Assembly: GCA_021732365.1 (NCBI GenBank)
Contig: JAKFVD010000006.1
Location: 1-64,000 of the forward strand
Direction: 5' to 3'
DNA length: 64,000 bases
From: Methylotenera sp.
GTDB lineage: Bacteria; Pseudomonadota; Gammaproteobacteria; Burkholderiales; Methylophilaceae
Part shown: positions 48,893-58,372 of the stretch, piece by piece
How positions within the stretch are numbered: position 1 is the stretch's first letter
Layout of the letters: each line of letters begins with the position of its first letter
Notes under the pieces: model-generated
Database searches by the model: none
What the model saw: only the letters and a program-made list of their open reading frames with translations
Told to the model about the DNA's origin: nothing
Position numbers and translations under genes: made by a program

Positions 48893-50149
48893 TTGAAAGT
48901 AGCCATCATCGGCAGCGGAATCGCTGGCAACATCATCACCCATCATTTAAACCAAGAGCATGATATTACTGTATTTGAAGCCAACAGCCATATTGGCGGC
49001 CATACGCACACGCATGATATTGAATTGTTTGGTAAAAGTTATGCGGTAGATACTGGTTTTATTGTGTTTAACGACCGCACTTACCCCAATTTTATTGCAA
49101 TGTTGGATGCGCAAAAAGTCGCTTGGCAGCCAAGTAATATGAGCTTTAGTGTGCACAATGAATCGACAGGTTTAGAGTACAACGGTACCAGTATCAATAG
49201 CCTATTTGCGCAACGTCGCAATTTTTTTAAACCCAGCTTTTATGGCATGATTCGCGATATTTTGCGTTTTAATAAAGAGTCACTCGCGCTGCTTGAAAGT
49301 GGTAGCGAAATTAAATTAGGCGATTATCTAACGCAAAATCATTACAAGCCTGCTTTTATCAACAACTATATCGTGCCAATGGGCGCTGCTATTTGGTCTA
49401 CCGATGCGGCGCAAATGATGGATTTTCCTGCGCGTTTTCTGGTGCGATTTTTTCATCATCACGGCATGTTAACTGTGAACAATAGGCCGCAGTGGCGCAC
49501 TATTAAGGGTGGTTCAGCCAGATATGTTGAAAAACTGACTGAAGACTTCAAATTTAAAATAAAGCTCAATACGCCGATTGCCAGTGTCAGGCGTTTAAAA
49601 AACTCGGTCAAAATCAAGCCACAAAATGGCGAAGAACAAACCTTTGATTATGTATTTTTTGCCTGCCATAGTGACCAAGCGCTAAAAATATTGGGCAAAG
49701 ATGCCACAGCGCAAGAGCGCGACATTTTAGGCGCAATTCCTTATCAAGAAAATACAGTGTACTTACATCATGACGTCAGCTTGTTGCCGAATCGCAAACT
49801 GGCGTGGGCGGCTTGGAATTATCATGTGACGGCAAAGCCATCAAACAAAGTACAAGTAACTTACAATATGAATATTTTGCAAAATATTCAGTCGCCTGAG
49901 CCAATTTTGGTGACTTTAAACCATACGGATTTTATTAATCCAGCAAAAGTGATTAAACGCCTTAAATACATGCACCCTGTTTACACGCTAAATGGCGTAG
50001 CGGCTCAAGCCAGACATGCTGAAATTAGCGGGCCGAATTTAACGGCTTACGCAGGTGCTTATTGGTTAAACGGGTTTCACGAAGATGGCGTAGCGAGTGC
50101 ATTAAATGCTTTGACACATTTTAAAAAACACACCGCAAAAGGTGTGTAA
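48893..50149 (+). CDS. FAD-dependent amine-oxidase-like oxidoreductase
   Basis: A 418-residue flavoprotein with the dinucleotide-binding motif IGSGIAGNIITHHL at residues 5-18, the GGHTHTHDI stretch and DTGFIVFNDRTYPNF, characteristic of the flavin-containing amine-oxidoreductase family that accompanies DUF1365 and CFA genes. It starts with TTG. In photo-oxidative-stress operons of alphaproteobacteria such proteins are linked to methylated or furan fatty acid formation. It may oxidise a methylated acyl chain. Confidence 0.88.
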   Translation: MKVAIIGSGIAGNIITHHLNQEHDITVFEANSHIGGHTHTHDIELFGKSYAVDTGFIVFNDRTYPNFIAMLDAQKVAWQPSNMSFSVHNESTGLEYNGTSINSLFAQRRNFFKPSFYGMIRDILRFNKESLALLESGSEIKLGDYLTQNHYKPAFINNYIVPMGAAIWSTDAAQMMDFPARFLVRFFHHHGMLTVNNRPQWRTIKGGSARYVEKLTEDFKFKIKLNTPIASVRRLKNSVKIKPQNGEEQTFDYVFFACHSDQALKILGKDATAQERDILGAIPYQENTVYLHHDVSLLPNRKLAWAAWNYHVTAKPSNKVQVTYNMNILQNIQSPEPILVTLNHTDFINPAKVIKRLKYMHPVYTLNGVAAQARHAEISGPNLTAYAGAYWLNGFHEDGVASALNALTHFKKHTAKGV

Positions 50150-50152
50150 AGC

Positions 50153-50917
50153 ATGAACAGCGCCATCTACAAAGGCTGGGTTGCGCATCAACGCTATTCC
50201 CCAAAAGCCCATGGCTTTCGTTATCGCGTATTTATGATGTATCTGGATTTAGACGAATTACCTGCGCTTTTCAGCAAATCGCGCTTTTGGTCACTAGAAA
50301 AAACCAATATTGCGCAATTTAAACGTGCAGATTACTACGGCAATCCCGAAAAATCATTGGAAAGCGACATCACCGATTTAATTACCGCCTCAACTGGCCA
50401 TGCACCACGCGGTGCGATTAGATTGCTGACGAATATGCGCTACTTTGGGCATTGCTTTAACCCTGTGAGTTTTTATTATTGCTTTGAGGCAGATGGCAAA
50501 ACATTACAAGCGATTGTTACCCATATTACCAACACGCCTTGGGGTGAAGATTATGCATATGTGCATGATTTTTCAGCAGAAAAAGTGGTTAAGTCTACCA
50601 AAAACGGTGTAATAAATGTGTTTAAGTTACACAAAGACTTTCATGTTTCGCCTTTTATGCCGATGGATATTGAGTACGATTGGGCATTTAAGTTAGAAAG
50701 TGATCAGCTTTTAGTACATATGAAAAACCTGCAAAATAATCAACAGCTTTTTAACGCAACGTTGGCTTTGCAGCGCCAAGAAATCACAGAATCTGCATTA
50801 AATTGGCTGTTAATTCAATATCCTTTGATGACCATCAAAGTGGTAGCAGCGATTTATTGGAATGCGCTTAAGTTATGGTTAAAACGTGTGCCATTTCATT
50901 CGCACCCTGCCAGCTAA
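50153..50917 (+). CDS. DUF1365 protein
   Basis: A 254-residue cytoplasmic protein opening [31 protein letters not shown], with [13 protein letters not shown] and [13 protein letters not shown], all signatures of DUF1365. The family is almost always found next to the amine-oxidase-like flavoprotein and a CFA-type methyltransferase; its chemistry is unknown. It is three bases after the flavoprotein gene, indicating tight coupling. Confidence 0.92.
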   Translation: MNSAIYKGWVAHQRYSPKAHGFRYRVFMMYLDLDELPALFSKSRFWSLEKTNIAQFKRADYYGNPEKSLESDITDLITASTGHAPRGAIRLLTNMRYFGHCFNPVSFYYCFEADGKTLQAIVTHITNTPWGEDYAYVHDFSAEKVVKSTKNGVINVFKLHKDFHVSPFMPMDIEYDWAFKLESDQLLVHMKNLQNNQQLFNATLALQRQEITESALNWLLIQYPLMTIKVVAAIYWNALKLWLKRVPFHSHPAS

Positions 50918-51013
50918 TTGATTGGCTTCATTGAACAAAATAGCGCTTTAACCAGTCTTCTATCATGATTGTTATATTGAATCTGAAGCATAGAAAATAG
51001 CGTATAACCCTTT

Positions 51014-52294
51014 ATGAATACTATGATTAACAACACATCGCTAGCACAAGAAACCTTAACCACTGGTCTCAAGCAAAAAAGCCGCTCAAAGTGGGTAGCT
51101 AATTTCGCTAAAACGCAAATACTTAACCGATTAAAACAGCTAAAAACTGGCAATCTGACCATTATTGATGGTCAAGAGCAGCATGTTTTTGGCGATTGTG
51201 ACAGCATTAAAGCCACCATTAATGTGCATGATGCGCGCTTTTATGGCGAGATTGCCTTTGGTGGCAGCATTGGTGCGGGTGAAGCCTATATGCTTGGCTA
51301 CTGGACGACTGATAATCTCACTAATGTCATTCGCTTAATGTGTGTGAATCAATCAGTGATGGACACGCTGGAGGGCGGCTATCAATGGGCAACTAAGCCG
51401 CTAATGAAAGTGTTGCATTGGCTAAACAGCAACACAACAGAGGGTAGTCGCAAAAATATTGCTGCGCATTATGATTTGGGTAACGACTTCTTTCAGCTTT
51501 GGCTAGACCCTACCATGATGTATTCGTCTGGGATTTATGAACACGCAACCAGTTCATTAGAAGCTGCCTCACTCAAAAAATTAAAAGTCATTTGCGATAA
51601 ATTAGACTTAAAAACGACGGATCATGTGGTAGAAATTGGCACTGGCTGGGGTGGTTTTGCGATTTTTGCAGCTAGACATTATGGCTGTAAAGTCACCACA
51701 ACGACTATTTCAAAACAGCAATATGCGCTGGCTATTGAGCGCGTAAAAGCCGCAAATTTAGATTCTGTAGTAACTGTTTTATTAAATGATTACAGAGACT
51801 TAACGGGACAATTTGATAAACTAGTTTCAATTGAAATGATTGAGGCGGTTGGCCATCAATATTACGACACTTATTTTGCCAAAGTTGGTCACTTACTCAA
51901 GCCAAACGGCTTGGCATTGATTCAAGCCATCACCATCGCCGACCAACGTTTTGAATCTGCCAAAAACAGCGTCGATTTTATTCAACGCTATATTTTCCCT
52001 GGTTCATGCATCCCATCCAATACCGCCATGCTAAACAGCATCACCAAAACGACTGATTTACGTTTGTTTGATTGCGAAGATATTGGCCCGCATTACGCAA
52101 CCACTTTGGCCGCTTGGCGCGAAAACTTTTTCACGCATATTGATGCCGTGCGCAAACTTGGCTACTCAGAAGAGTTTATTAAGATGTGGGAATTTTATTT
52201 GTGCTACTGCGAAGGTGGTTTTGCAGAGCGTGCGCTGGGTGATGTGCACTTATTATTAGCTAAACCAGATAATCGCCGTGAGGCGCTGATATAG
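51014..52294 (+). CDS. cfa: Cyclopropane-fatty-acyl-phospholipid synthase (second methyltransferase)
   Basis: A 426-residue CFA synthase-like protein with the N-terminal lipid-binding part (FYGEIAFGGSIGAGEAYMLGYW) and the SAM domain VVEIGTGWGGFAIFAARHYG, plus IEAVGHQYYDTYF and RYIFPGSCIPS. It is a full-length family member, unlike the shorter paralogue at 44.3 kb. It adds a methylene or methyl from SAM to a cis double bond of phospholipid acyl chains. It is 96 bases after the DUF1365 gene, so a separate promoter is possible. Confidence 0.92.
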   Translation: MNTMINNTSLAQETLTTGLKQKSRSKWVANFAKTQILNRLKQLKTGNLTIIDGQEQHVFGDCDSIKATINVHDARFYGEIAFGGSIGAGEAYMLGYWTTDNLTNVIRLMCVNQSVMDTLEGGYQWATKPLMKVLHWLNSNTTEGSRKNIAAHYDLGNDFFQLWLDPTMMYSSGIYEHATSSLEAASLKKLKVICDKLDLKTTDHVVEIGTGWGGFAIFAARHYGCKVTTTTISKQQYALAIERVKAANLDSVVTVLLNDYRDLTGQFDKLVSIEMIEAVGHQYYDTYFAKVGHLLKPNGLALIQAITIADQRFESAKNSVDFIQRYIFPGSCIPSNTAMLNSITKTTDLRLFDCEDIGPHYATTLAAWRENFFTHIDAVRKLGYSEEFIKMWEFYLCYCEGGFAERALGDVHLLLAKPDNRREALI

Positions 52295-52377
52295 AGTAAC
52301 CCTATTTAATATTTGCTTAAACAGCATCTGTCTATTTGTTTTAAAATGAGATTTGAATTTTTGAGCAATCTCTACTT

Positions 52378-53091
52378 ATGCAAAACCCCATCATCGAATG
52401 GCGCAGTTTAAATCAACAAAGTCAGCCACAGCCCTACTCCATCATTTTTGATGATGTCTATTATTCTAGCGATAATGGCTTGCTGGAAACCGATTATGTT
52501 TTTTTGCAAGGAAATCACCTAAGGCAACGCTGGCAAGCACTTTCAAGCAATAGCTTCACCATCATTGAAACTGGATTTGGCACAGGCTTAAATTTTTTGT
52601 GTGCTTCACAAGTTTGGTTACAAATTGCACCAAAAAATGCTACTTTGCATTTCATTAGTACAGAAAAATACCTATTAAACTTTCAAGAAATTTCAACGGC
52701 ATTACAAGCCTGGCCTGAATTAAATGAGGTATCTCAGCCATTTTTAGCGCAATATAAAGTGTTAAGTCATATCCCCACTCAATTATTTGATAATCGCGTG
52801 CAGCTGAGCTTATTAATCGGCGATGCGACGGCTAGCATCACAAACTTAGATACTACCGCCGATGCTTGGTTTTTAGATGGCTTTTCACCTGCCAAAAACC
52901 CAGATATGTGGCAGTCTGCCTTATTTGTACAAATGGCAAGACTTTCTACAAGCGATACAACATTTGCCACTTTTACCAGTGCTGGTATGGTGAAGCACGG
53001 CTTACAAGCAGCTGGATTTCGCGTCAACAAACAAGCAGGTTTTGGCAAAAAACGCGAAATGCTCACAGGCAGTTTTACGGGTGTTTTGTGA
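52378..53091 (+). CDS. mnmD: MnmD, tRNA 5-aminomethyl-2-thiouridine methyltransferase
   Basis: A 237-residue protein corresponding to the N-terminal methyltransferase half of E. coli MnmC. Motifs are IETGFGTGLNFLCA (SAM), DAWFLDGFSPAKNPDMW and GMVKHGLQAAGFRV. It methylates the wobble nm5s2U of tRNA to mnm5s2U. Its TGA overlaps the GTG start of the oxidase gene in GTGA, so the two halves are separate but coupled. Confidence 0.93.
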   Translation: MQNPIIEWRSLNQQSQPQPYSIIFDDVYYSSDNGLLETDYVFLQGNHLRQRWQALSSNSFTIIETGFGTGLNFLCASQVWLQIAPKNATLHFISTEKYLLNFQEISTALQAWPELNEVSQPFLAQYKVLSHIPTQLFDNRVQLSLLIGDATASITNLDTTADAWFLDGFSPAKNPDMWQSALFVQMARLSTSDTTFATFTSAGMVKHGLQAAGFRVNKQAGFGKKREMLTGSFTGVL

Positions 53092-54281
53092 GCGATAAAA
53101 CAGCAATCGTAATTGGCGGCGGTATTGCAGGTTGTAGCACTGCATATGCACTGGCTAAGCGTGGTATTTCAGTGACAATTTTGGAACAGCACAACGAATT
53201 AGCTTTAGAAGCCTCTGGCAACCCAATTGCCACTTTGTATCCCAAATTAAGCATTAAGCCTAACGCGCAAAGTAATTTGGCGCTGCAAGGCTTTGCTTTT
53301 ACTTTAGATTTATTGAAGCAACTGCCTAACCATGCTGAATTTTTTAATGCGTGTGGACAAATTCAGCTAGCCTATGATGCACGTGAGCAATCCAGACAAA
53401 ATGCATTCATTACCCAACAAGAATCTGCACTGTTTCAAGCCGTAGATGCACAATCAGCCAGCGTAATAGCTGGCATTCCACTTTCGATGTGCGGTTTATT
53501 TTTGCCACAAGCAGGCTGGATTAAGCCAAAAGCATTCTGCAACGCTTTAGTTAACACCTTAAATATCACCAAAAATTTCTATAAGCGCATTATTAGCATT
53601 CAAAAAACCGACTCAAAATGGCAAGTGAACGATGAAAGTAGCGCATTTACAGCGGATATTGTTGTGTTATGCACTGCCAATCAAATACAACAATTGAGTT
53701 TATGTAAAAGTGTTTACAGCACGCCTGTGCGTGGTCAGATCAATTTTTTTGCGCCAACAACTGCCAGCCAACACATTAAAACCATTATTTGCAGCACGCA
53801 ATATTTAAGCCCAGCGGTGGATGGCCTGCATTCAATTGGTGCTACTTATGCACCTAACAATCTCAATCCATACTTAGAAGAAGCTGACACACTAGAAAAT
53901 ATGCATGCTTTGCAAAAAATATCACCCGAAATTTTTGACAGTATTCAGCCATATCATGCGCAAGGCCGTGTTGCTTGGCGTAGCCAAACGCTAGATTATT
54001 TGCCGCTTGCAGGGCAAATGCTAGATGATAAAACCTTGCGCGCAAAACCACCGCGTTACAACGCTAAACCTGCCGATTTGCCTTGGCTGGATGGTTTGTA
54101 TGTGAATGCGGGGCATGGCTCTAAAGGCATGATTACGGCGCCAATTTGTGCAGAGTTAATTGCCAATATGGTTTCAAATTCTGCTTTAAATCTAGATAAA
54201 AATTTGGCCAGCAAGCTAAACCCTAGCCGTTTTTTATTAAAAGAATTAGGGTTAAAGCAATTAGCCAACACACTATATTGA
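53088..54281 (+). CDS. mnmC: MnmC oxidase half (FAD-dependent cmnm5s2U demodification)
   Basis: A 397-residue FAD protein equal to the C-terminal half of E. coli MnmC; VIGGGIAGCSTAYALAKRGI binds FAD and GLYVNAGHGSKGMITAP is conserved near the end. It removes the carboxymethyl group from cmnm5s2U in tRNA. The frame is open upstream into mnmD, but GTG at 53088 overlapping the mnmD stop gives the expected protein beginning. In E. coli the two activities are one fused protein. Confidence 0.92.
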   Translation: MSDKTAIVIGGGIAGCSTAYALAKRGISVTILEQHNELALEASGNPIATLYPKLSIKPNAQSNLALQGFAFTLDLLKQLPNHAEFFNACGQIQLAYDAREQSRQNAFITQQESALFQAVDAQSASVIAGIPLSMCGLFLPQAGWIKPKAFCNALVNTLNITKNFYKRIISIQKTDSKWQVNDESSAFTADIVVLCTANQIQQLSLCKSVYSTPVRGQINFFAPTTASQHIKTIICSTQYLSPAVDGLHSIGATYAPNNLNPYLEEADTLENMHALQKISPEIFDSIQPYHAQGRVAWRSQTLDYLPLAGQMLDDKTLRAKPPRYNAKPADLPWLDGLYVNAGHGSKGMITAPICAELIANMVSNSALNLDKNLASKLNPSRFLLKELGLKQLANTLY

Positions 54282-54315
54282 TAAGCGCACGCTTAAATTA
54301 GATTAAAATCGCGTC

Positions 54316-56193
54316 ATGCAAGCAAATGAAGCAACTCAACAAACCGAAGCTGCGCTTAAACATTATCAGCAAGCCTTATTGCGCAACCCAAAAGATTTAG
54401 ATGCGCAAATTCACTGCGCCAACTTGTGCGTGACGCTTAAACGCTATGAGGAAGCGGCTGGTTATTTTAGGCGCATTGTACGCATACTTAAAAACAACCC
54501 GCTAGCGCTTGATGCACTGTGTTACTGCCTGCAAGAAATGGGCAATATTGCCCACAGCCATGCACAGTTTTTGCAGGCAGAAGCCTGTTTTGAAGAAGCG
54601 TTGCAATATCATCCATTAAATGCCATCTATTGGTTTAATTTAGGCAACGCGCAACGTGAGTTAGGCAAACCAACTGCGGCATTAAAAAGCTTTACGCAAT
54701 CGATAAAACTCAATCCAAACGATGCCGATGCCCACAATAATTTAGGTAATGTGCAGCGTGAATTGGGCCAATTAGATCTTGCAATTGCCAGCTATAAAAA
54801 TGCTTTGCAACTGAATCCAGATTTGCATCATGCAATGGCGCATTTAGTGCATCAAAAGCAGCATATTTGCGATTGGGATAATATTGATAATCAAATCAAG
54901 CAATTGCGTGATTGGGTATTAACGAAACCAAATGCACAAATATCGCCTTTTGCTTTTTTGAGTATGCCAAATACTACTGCAAGCGAGCAAAAACAATGCG
55001 CCACAAATTGGGCAAATAGCTTTTACAGCAAGCTTATTCAACAACATGCTGCTTTTGATTTTAACCCATTAAAAAACTCAAAAGCAAAACTAAAAATCGG
55101 CTATTTGTCTGCCGATTTTAGGCTGCATCCATTGGCTTTTTTAATCACCGAACTGATTGAAAATAGCGATAAAAGCCATTTTGAAACGTTTGCGTACTCA
55201 TACGGCAAAGATGACAAAACGCCTGAACGCAAACGCCTAGAAAAGGCTTTTACTGTTTTTAACGATATTAAATACTTAACCGATATTGAAGCGGCAAAAA
55301 AAATCCATCAAGATGGCGTAGCAATTTTGGTGGATTTGACAGGTTTTACTCAAAACAGCCGTACAGGCATTGTGGCGCTGAAGCCTGCACCAATTAGCAT
55401 TAACTGGCTGGGTTTTGCTGGTAGCATGGGTGAGTTAGAGAACGAACCTCTATTTGACTACGTGATAACTGATAAAGTGATTAACCCAAACGCGGTAGAG
55501 ATGAGCGAAGAGTTGCTCTATTTGCCCTGCTATCAGCCCAATAATAGCCAACGACCTATTGGCAAAGCCACGCATAGAACAGCTCACAACTTGCCAGAAA
55601 ATAGTTTTGTGTTTTGCTGTTTTAATCAAAGCTTTAAAATCACACCTGCTGTATTTGCAGTGTGGATGCGCATTTTGGCGCAAGTGCCTAATAGTGTTTT
55701 GTGGCTGCTGGATTGCAACACGTGGGCTTGCACGAATTTAAAACTTGAAGCTGCAAAAGCAGGCATTGACTCAACAAGGCTTATTTTTGCACCACGTGTG
55801 GCTATTGCAGAACATTTAGCCCGCCATGCCCATGCCGATTTATTTTTGGATACGTCACCTTATAATGCACATACCAGTGCCAGTGATGCACTATGGATGG
55901 GCTTGCCATTATTAACCAGTGCTGGCGATACGTTTGCCTCGCGCGTAGCGACCAGCTTGCTAATGCAGCTTAAATTGTCTGAGTTAATCACACAAAACTG
56001 GCAACAATACGAACAGCAAGCCGTTTATTTAGCTAAAAATCCTGCTGTTTTAAGTCAATTAAAGCAGCGCCTTAAAAACGAAATTCAATCAGGTTCAAGC
56101 CTATTTAATCCAGCCCAATTTGCACGAAATTTAGCGCAGCAATATCAAAAAATCTGGCAAGCTTACCTGCAAAAAACCAAATTAATTGAATAA
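54316..56193 (+). CDS. TPR protein with O-GlcNAc-transferase-like (SPINDLY-type) domain
   Basis: A 625-residue protein. Residues 1-185 hold tetratricopeptide repeats (for example AIYWFNLGNAQRELGKPTAAL and ADAHNNLGNVQRELGQLDLAI). The C-terminal part matches glycosyltransferase family 41 (IGYLSADFRLHPLAFL, VDLTGFTQNSRTG, ISINWLGFAGSMG, and DTSPYNAHTSASDALWMGLPLLT for nucleotide sugar binding). It likely adds a sugar to serine or threonine of proteins, flagellin or pilin being common targets in bacteria. It lies 83 bases upstream of pilU on the same strand. Confidence 0.88.
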   Translation: MQANEATQQTEAALKHYQQALLRNPKDLDAQIHCANLCVTLKRYEEAAGYFRRIVRILKNNPLALDALCYCLQEMGNIAHSHAQFLQAEACFEEALQYHPLNAIYWFNLGNAQRELGKPTAALKSFTQSIKLNPNDADAHNNLGNVQRELGQLDLAIASYKNALQLNPDLHHAMAHLVHQKQHICDWDNIDNQIKQLRDWVLTKPNAQISPFAFLSMPNTTASEQKQCATNWANSFYSKLIQQHAAFDFNPLKNSKAKLKIGYLSADFRLHPLAFLITELIENSDKSHFETFAYSYGKDDKTPERKRLEKAFTVFNDIKYLTDIEAAKKIHQDGVAILVDLTGFTQNSRTGIVALKPAPISINWLGFAGSMGELENEPLFDYVITDKVINPNAVEMSEELLYLPCYQPNNSQRPIGKATHRTAHNLPENSFVFCCFNQSFKITPAVFAVWMRILAQVPNSVLWLLDCNTWACTNLKLEAAKAGIDSTRLIFAPRVAIAEHLARHAHADLFLDTSPYNAHTSASDALWMGLPLLTSAGDTFASRVATSLLMQLKLSELITQNWQQYEQQAVYLAKNPAVLSQLKQRLKNEIQSGSSLFNPAQFARNLAQQYQKIWQAYLQKTKLIE

Positions 56194-56276
56194 GCAATTA
56201 CGCAAAACCCCTGCTGTAATAAAAACACAGCTTGTGATAAAGTTGAGCACAACTCATTATCCAAGATAGCTTCACT

Positions 56277-57371
56277 ATGGCAGCCATTGATATTACCCCA
56301 GTTCTCAAATTTATGACGGATAAAGGCGGTTCTGACCTCTTTTTTAGCACCAACACTTCTATCCATATGGATATTGAGGGCGAAACGGTATCAATTAATA
56401 ATCAGATAATGGCGCCAGGCATGATTAAAGAAATCGCCTATAGCATTATGAGTGCAGATCAAATTAAAGAGTTTGAAACCACGCTTGAATGTAATTTTGC
56501 CATTGGCCGTAAGGATATTGGCCGTTTCCGCGTCAATGTATTCCGTCAACGCGGCGAAGTGGGCATGGTGATTAGGCATATTAAAACCGACATCCCTAAC
56601 CTTGAAAAATTAGGTTTGCCGCCTATTTTAAAAGAGCTCATCATGCGTAAACGTGGGTTAATACTCATGGTGGGCGCAACAGGGTCTGGCAAATCCACAT
56701 CGCTTGCCTCTATGATTGACCACAGAAATGAAAGCGAAACTGGTCACATTATTACGATTGAAGACCCGATTGAGTTTGTGTATTCGCACAAAAAATCGAT
56801 TGTAGATCAGCGCGAAGTAGGCATTGATACCTTAAGTTTTGATAACGCTTTAAAAAACGCCATGCGCCAAGCGCCAGATGTGATTTTGATTGGTGAAGTG
56901 CGCGACATGGATAGCATGAAACAAGCGCTGGCTTATGCCGAAACGGGTCATTTATGTTTGGCAACACTGCATGCTAATAATGCCAATCAGGCTTTAGAGC
57001 GCGTAATTTCGTTCTTTCCAACCGATGCTAAACATGGCTTATTACTGGGGCTTTCATTGAATTTGGTGGGTATTATTTCGCAACGTTTAGTACCAGGCAT
57101 TACGCAAAAACGCGCGGCGGCTGTTGAGGTGATGATTAATACGCCTTATATGTCCGAGTTGATTCAAAAACAAAAGTTAAGCGAAATGAAAGACATCATG
57201 GCCGACAATAACGATATTGGCATGATTACCTTTGATCAATCTTTGTTTAAGCTATTTAGTAACGGCAAGATTAGTGAAGACCACGCACTGGCGAATGCCG
57301 ATTCACGCAACGATTTATCGTTAAAAATGCGCTTTGCGGCAGAGGGTTCGCGCGGTGGTTTCGGTAATTAA
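56277..57371 (+). CDS. pilU: PilU, type IV pilus twitching ATPase
   Basis: A 364-residue PilT/PilU ATPase. Walker A GATGSGKST is at residues 133-141, and the Asp box, Walker B VILIGEVRDMDSM and His box TGHLCLATLHANN follow in order. The N-terminal MTDKGGSDLFF and the C-terminal extension with SEDHALANADSRNDL fit PilU rather than PilT. PilU aids PilT in pilus retraction. pilT is not adjacent, although the two are paired in many genomes. Confidence 0.92.
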   Translation: MAAIDITPVLKFMTDKGGSDLFFSTNTSIHMDIEGETVSINNQIMAPGMIKEIAYSIMSADQIKEFETTLECNFAIGRKDIGRFRVNVFRQRGEVGMVIRHIKTDIPNLEKLGLPPILKELIMRKRGLILMVGATGSGKSTSLASMIDHRNESETGHIITIEDPIEFVYSHKKSIVDQREVGIDTLSFDNALKNAMRQAPDVILIGEVRDMDSMKQALAYAETGHLCLATLHANNANQALERVISFFPTDAKHGLLLGLSLNLVGIISQRLVPGITQKRAAAVEVMINTPYMSELIQKQKLSEMKDIMADNNDIGMITFDQSLFKLFSNGKISEDHALANADSRNDLSLKMRFAAEGSRGGFGN

Positions 57372-57388
57372 TTGAGCCAATTTGAGTG

Positions 57389-58315
57389 TTAAGTCGCTAT
57401 CAGTTCATTATCAGCATGGTTAAAAGCAGCGATTAACCCTGCGGTAACAATCAATATGCCGCCTATCCACTCATTTGGCGTCATGGCTTCGTTAGCCAAA
57501 TAATAAGCCGCGACAGCCGCAACAATTAACTCAAACAAGAATAATACAGATGCCCGTGAAGCAGTGATTTGTGTCACGCCATACTGTACAAATAAAGTAG
57601 CCACCATTAATAATATGGCAATCAAAGTCATTATTAACCAGTTATTTAGTGTGAAAAATTGCGGTGCTGGAAAACCCGATTTTAAAGAAATTTCACCTAA
57701 AAATGGCATTAACAAAAGCGACATGCCAGCGACACCCACCCACACCAGCATGGATTTTGCCGCTAAACTTAAATGTACAGATTTGCGCGTAATCACATTG
57801 GTGAGTGAAAAACCAATCCCCGCAGACAATGCTAGCCATTCCGCTTTGTTTTGCGGCAAAGGTAAAAAGTTAGAATGGCTATTAAACGGGTCTGCCAGCA
57901 TGATATAGGCACCAATCATGGCAACGGCAATCGAAATAAAACCTGCTTTTGAGATAGTTTCTTTCAGCCAAAAATGGGCTAATAGCAATGTCCATAGCGG
58001 CGATAAATAAAACAGCAACATCACACGCATCACTTCACCATCAATCACCGCTAATACATAACTTAAGTTAGTCCAGCCTGCAATTAAACTCAGCCAGACT
58101 ACACTTTTAGGTAGCTTAAATATGCCGCGCCAATGCTGGGCAAATAAAGCTGCACCCAAGATAATCGCAATGCTATAAGTGTAAAAACTGGAAGCAATGC
58201 CAGAAACCCCAGCATCATTCATGATGCGATACGGATACCAAATGATGCCCCAGCACATAGCACCAAATAACAAACCGAATATGGCTAAATAATTTTGTTT
58301 GCTGCGGTTATGCAT
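57389..58315 (-). CDS. EamA/DMT-superfamily transporter
   Basis: A 308-residue protein with ten predicted membrane helices in two EamA repeats (first about residues 10-140, second about 155-300; GGILIVTAGLIAAF at the end of the second). DMT transporters export or import small metabolites such as amino acids or nucleotide sugars. No substrate clue is present. It converges on pilU with 17 bases between. Confidence 0.9.
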   Translation of the reverse strand: MHNRSKQNYLAIFGLLFGAMCWGIIWYPYRIMNDAGVSGIASSFYTYSIAIILGAALFAQHWRGIFKLPKSVVWLSLIAGWTNLSYVLAVIDGEVMRVMLLFYLSPLWTLLLAHFWLKETISKAGFISIAVAMIGAYIMLADPFNSHSNFLPLPQNKAEWLALSAGIGFSLTNVITRKSVHLSLAAKSMLVWVGVAGMSLLLMPFLGEISLKSGFPAPQFFTLNNWLIMTLIAILLMVATLFVQYGVTQITASRASVLFLFELIVAAVAAYYLANEAMTPNEWIGGILIVTAGLIAAFNHADNELIAT

Positions 58316-58372
58316 GAACTTCCTAATGTAGGACTGACTAAATTATAATAATGCTTTACGAATTAAAATCTT

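Noticed and set aside
52866..53087. Extended N-terminus of the MnmC oxidase frame inside mnmD
   Set aside because: The extra residues have no similarity to the family and overlap mnmD; the GTG at 53088 gives the normal protein start.
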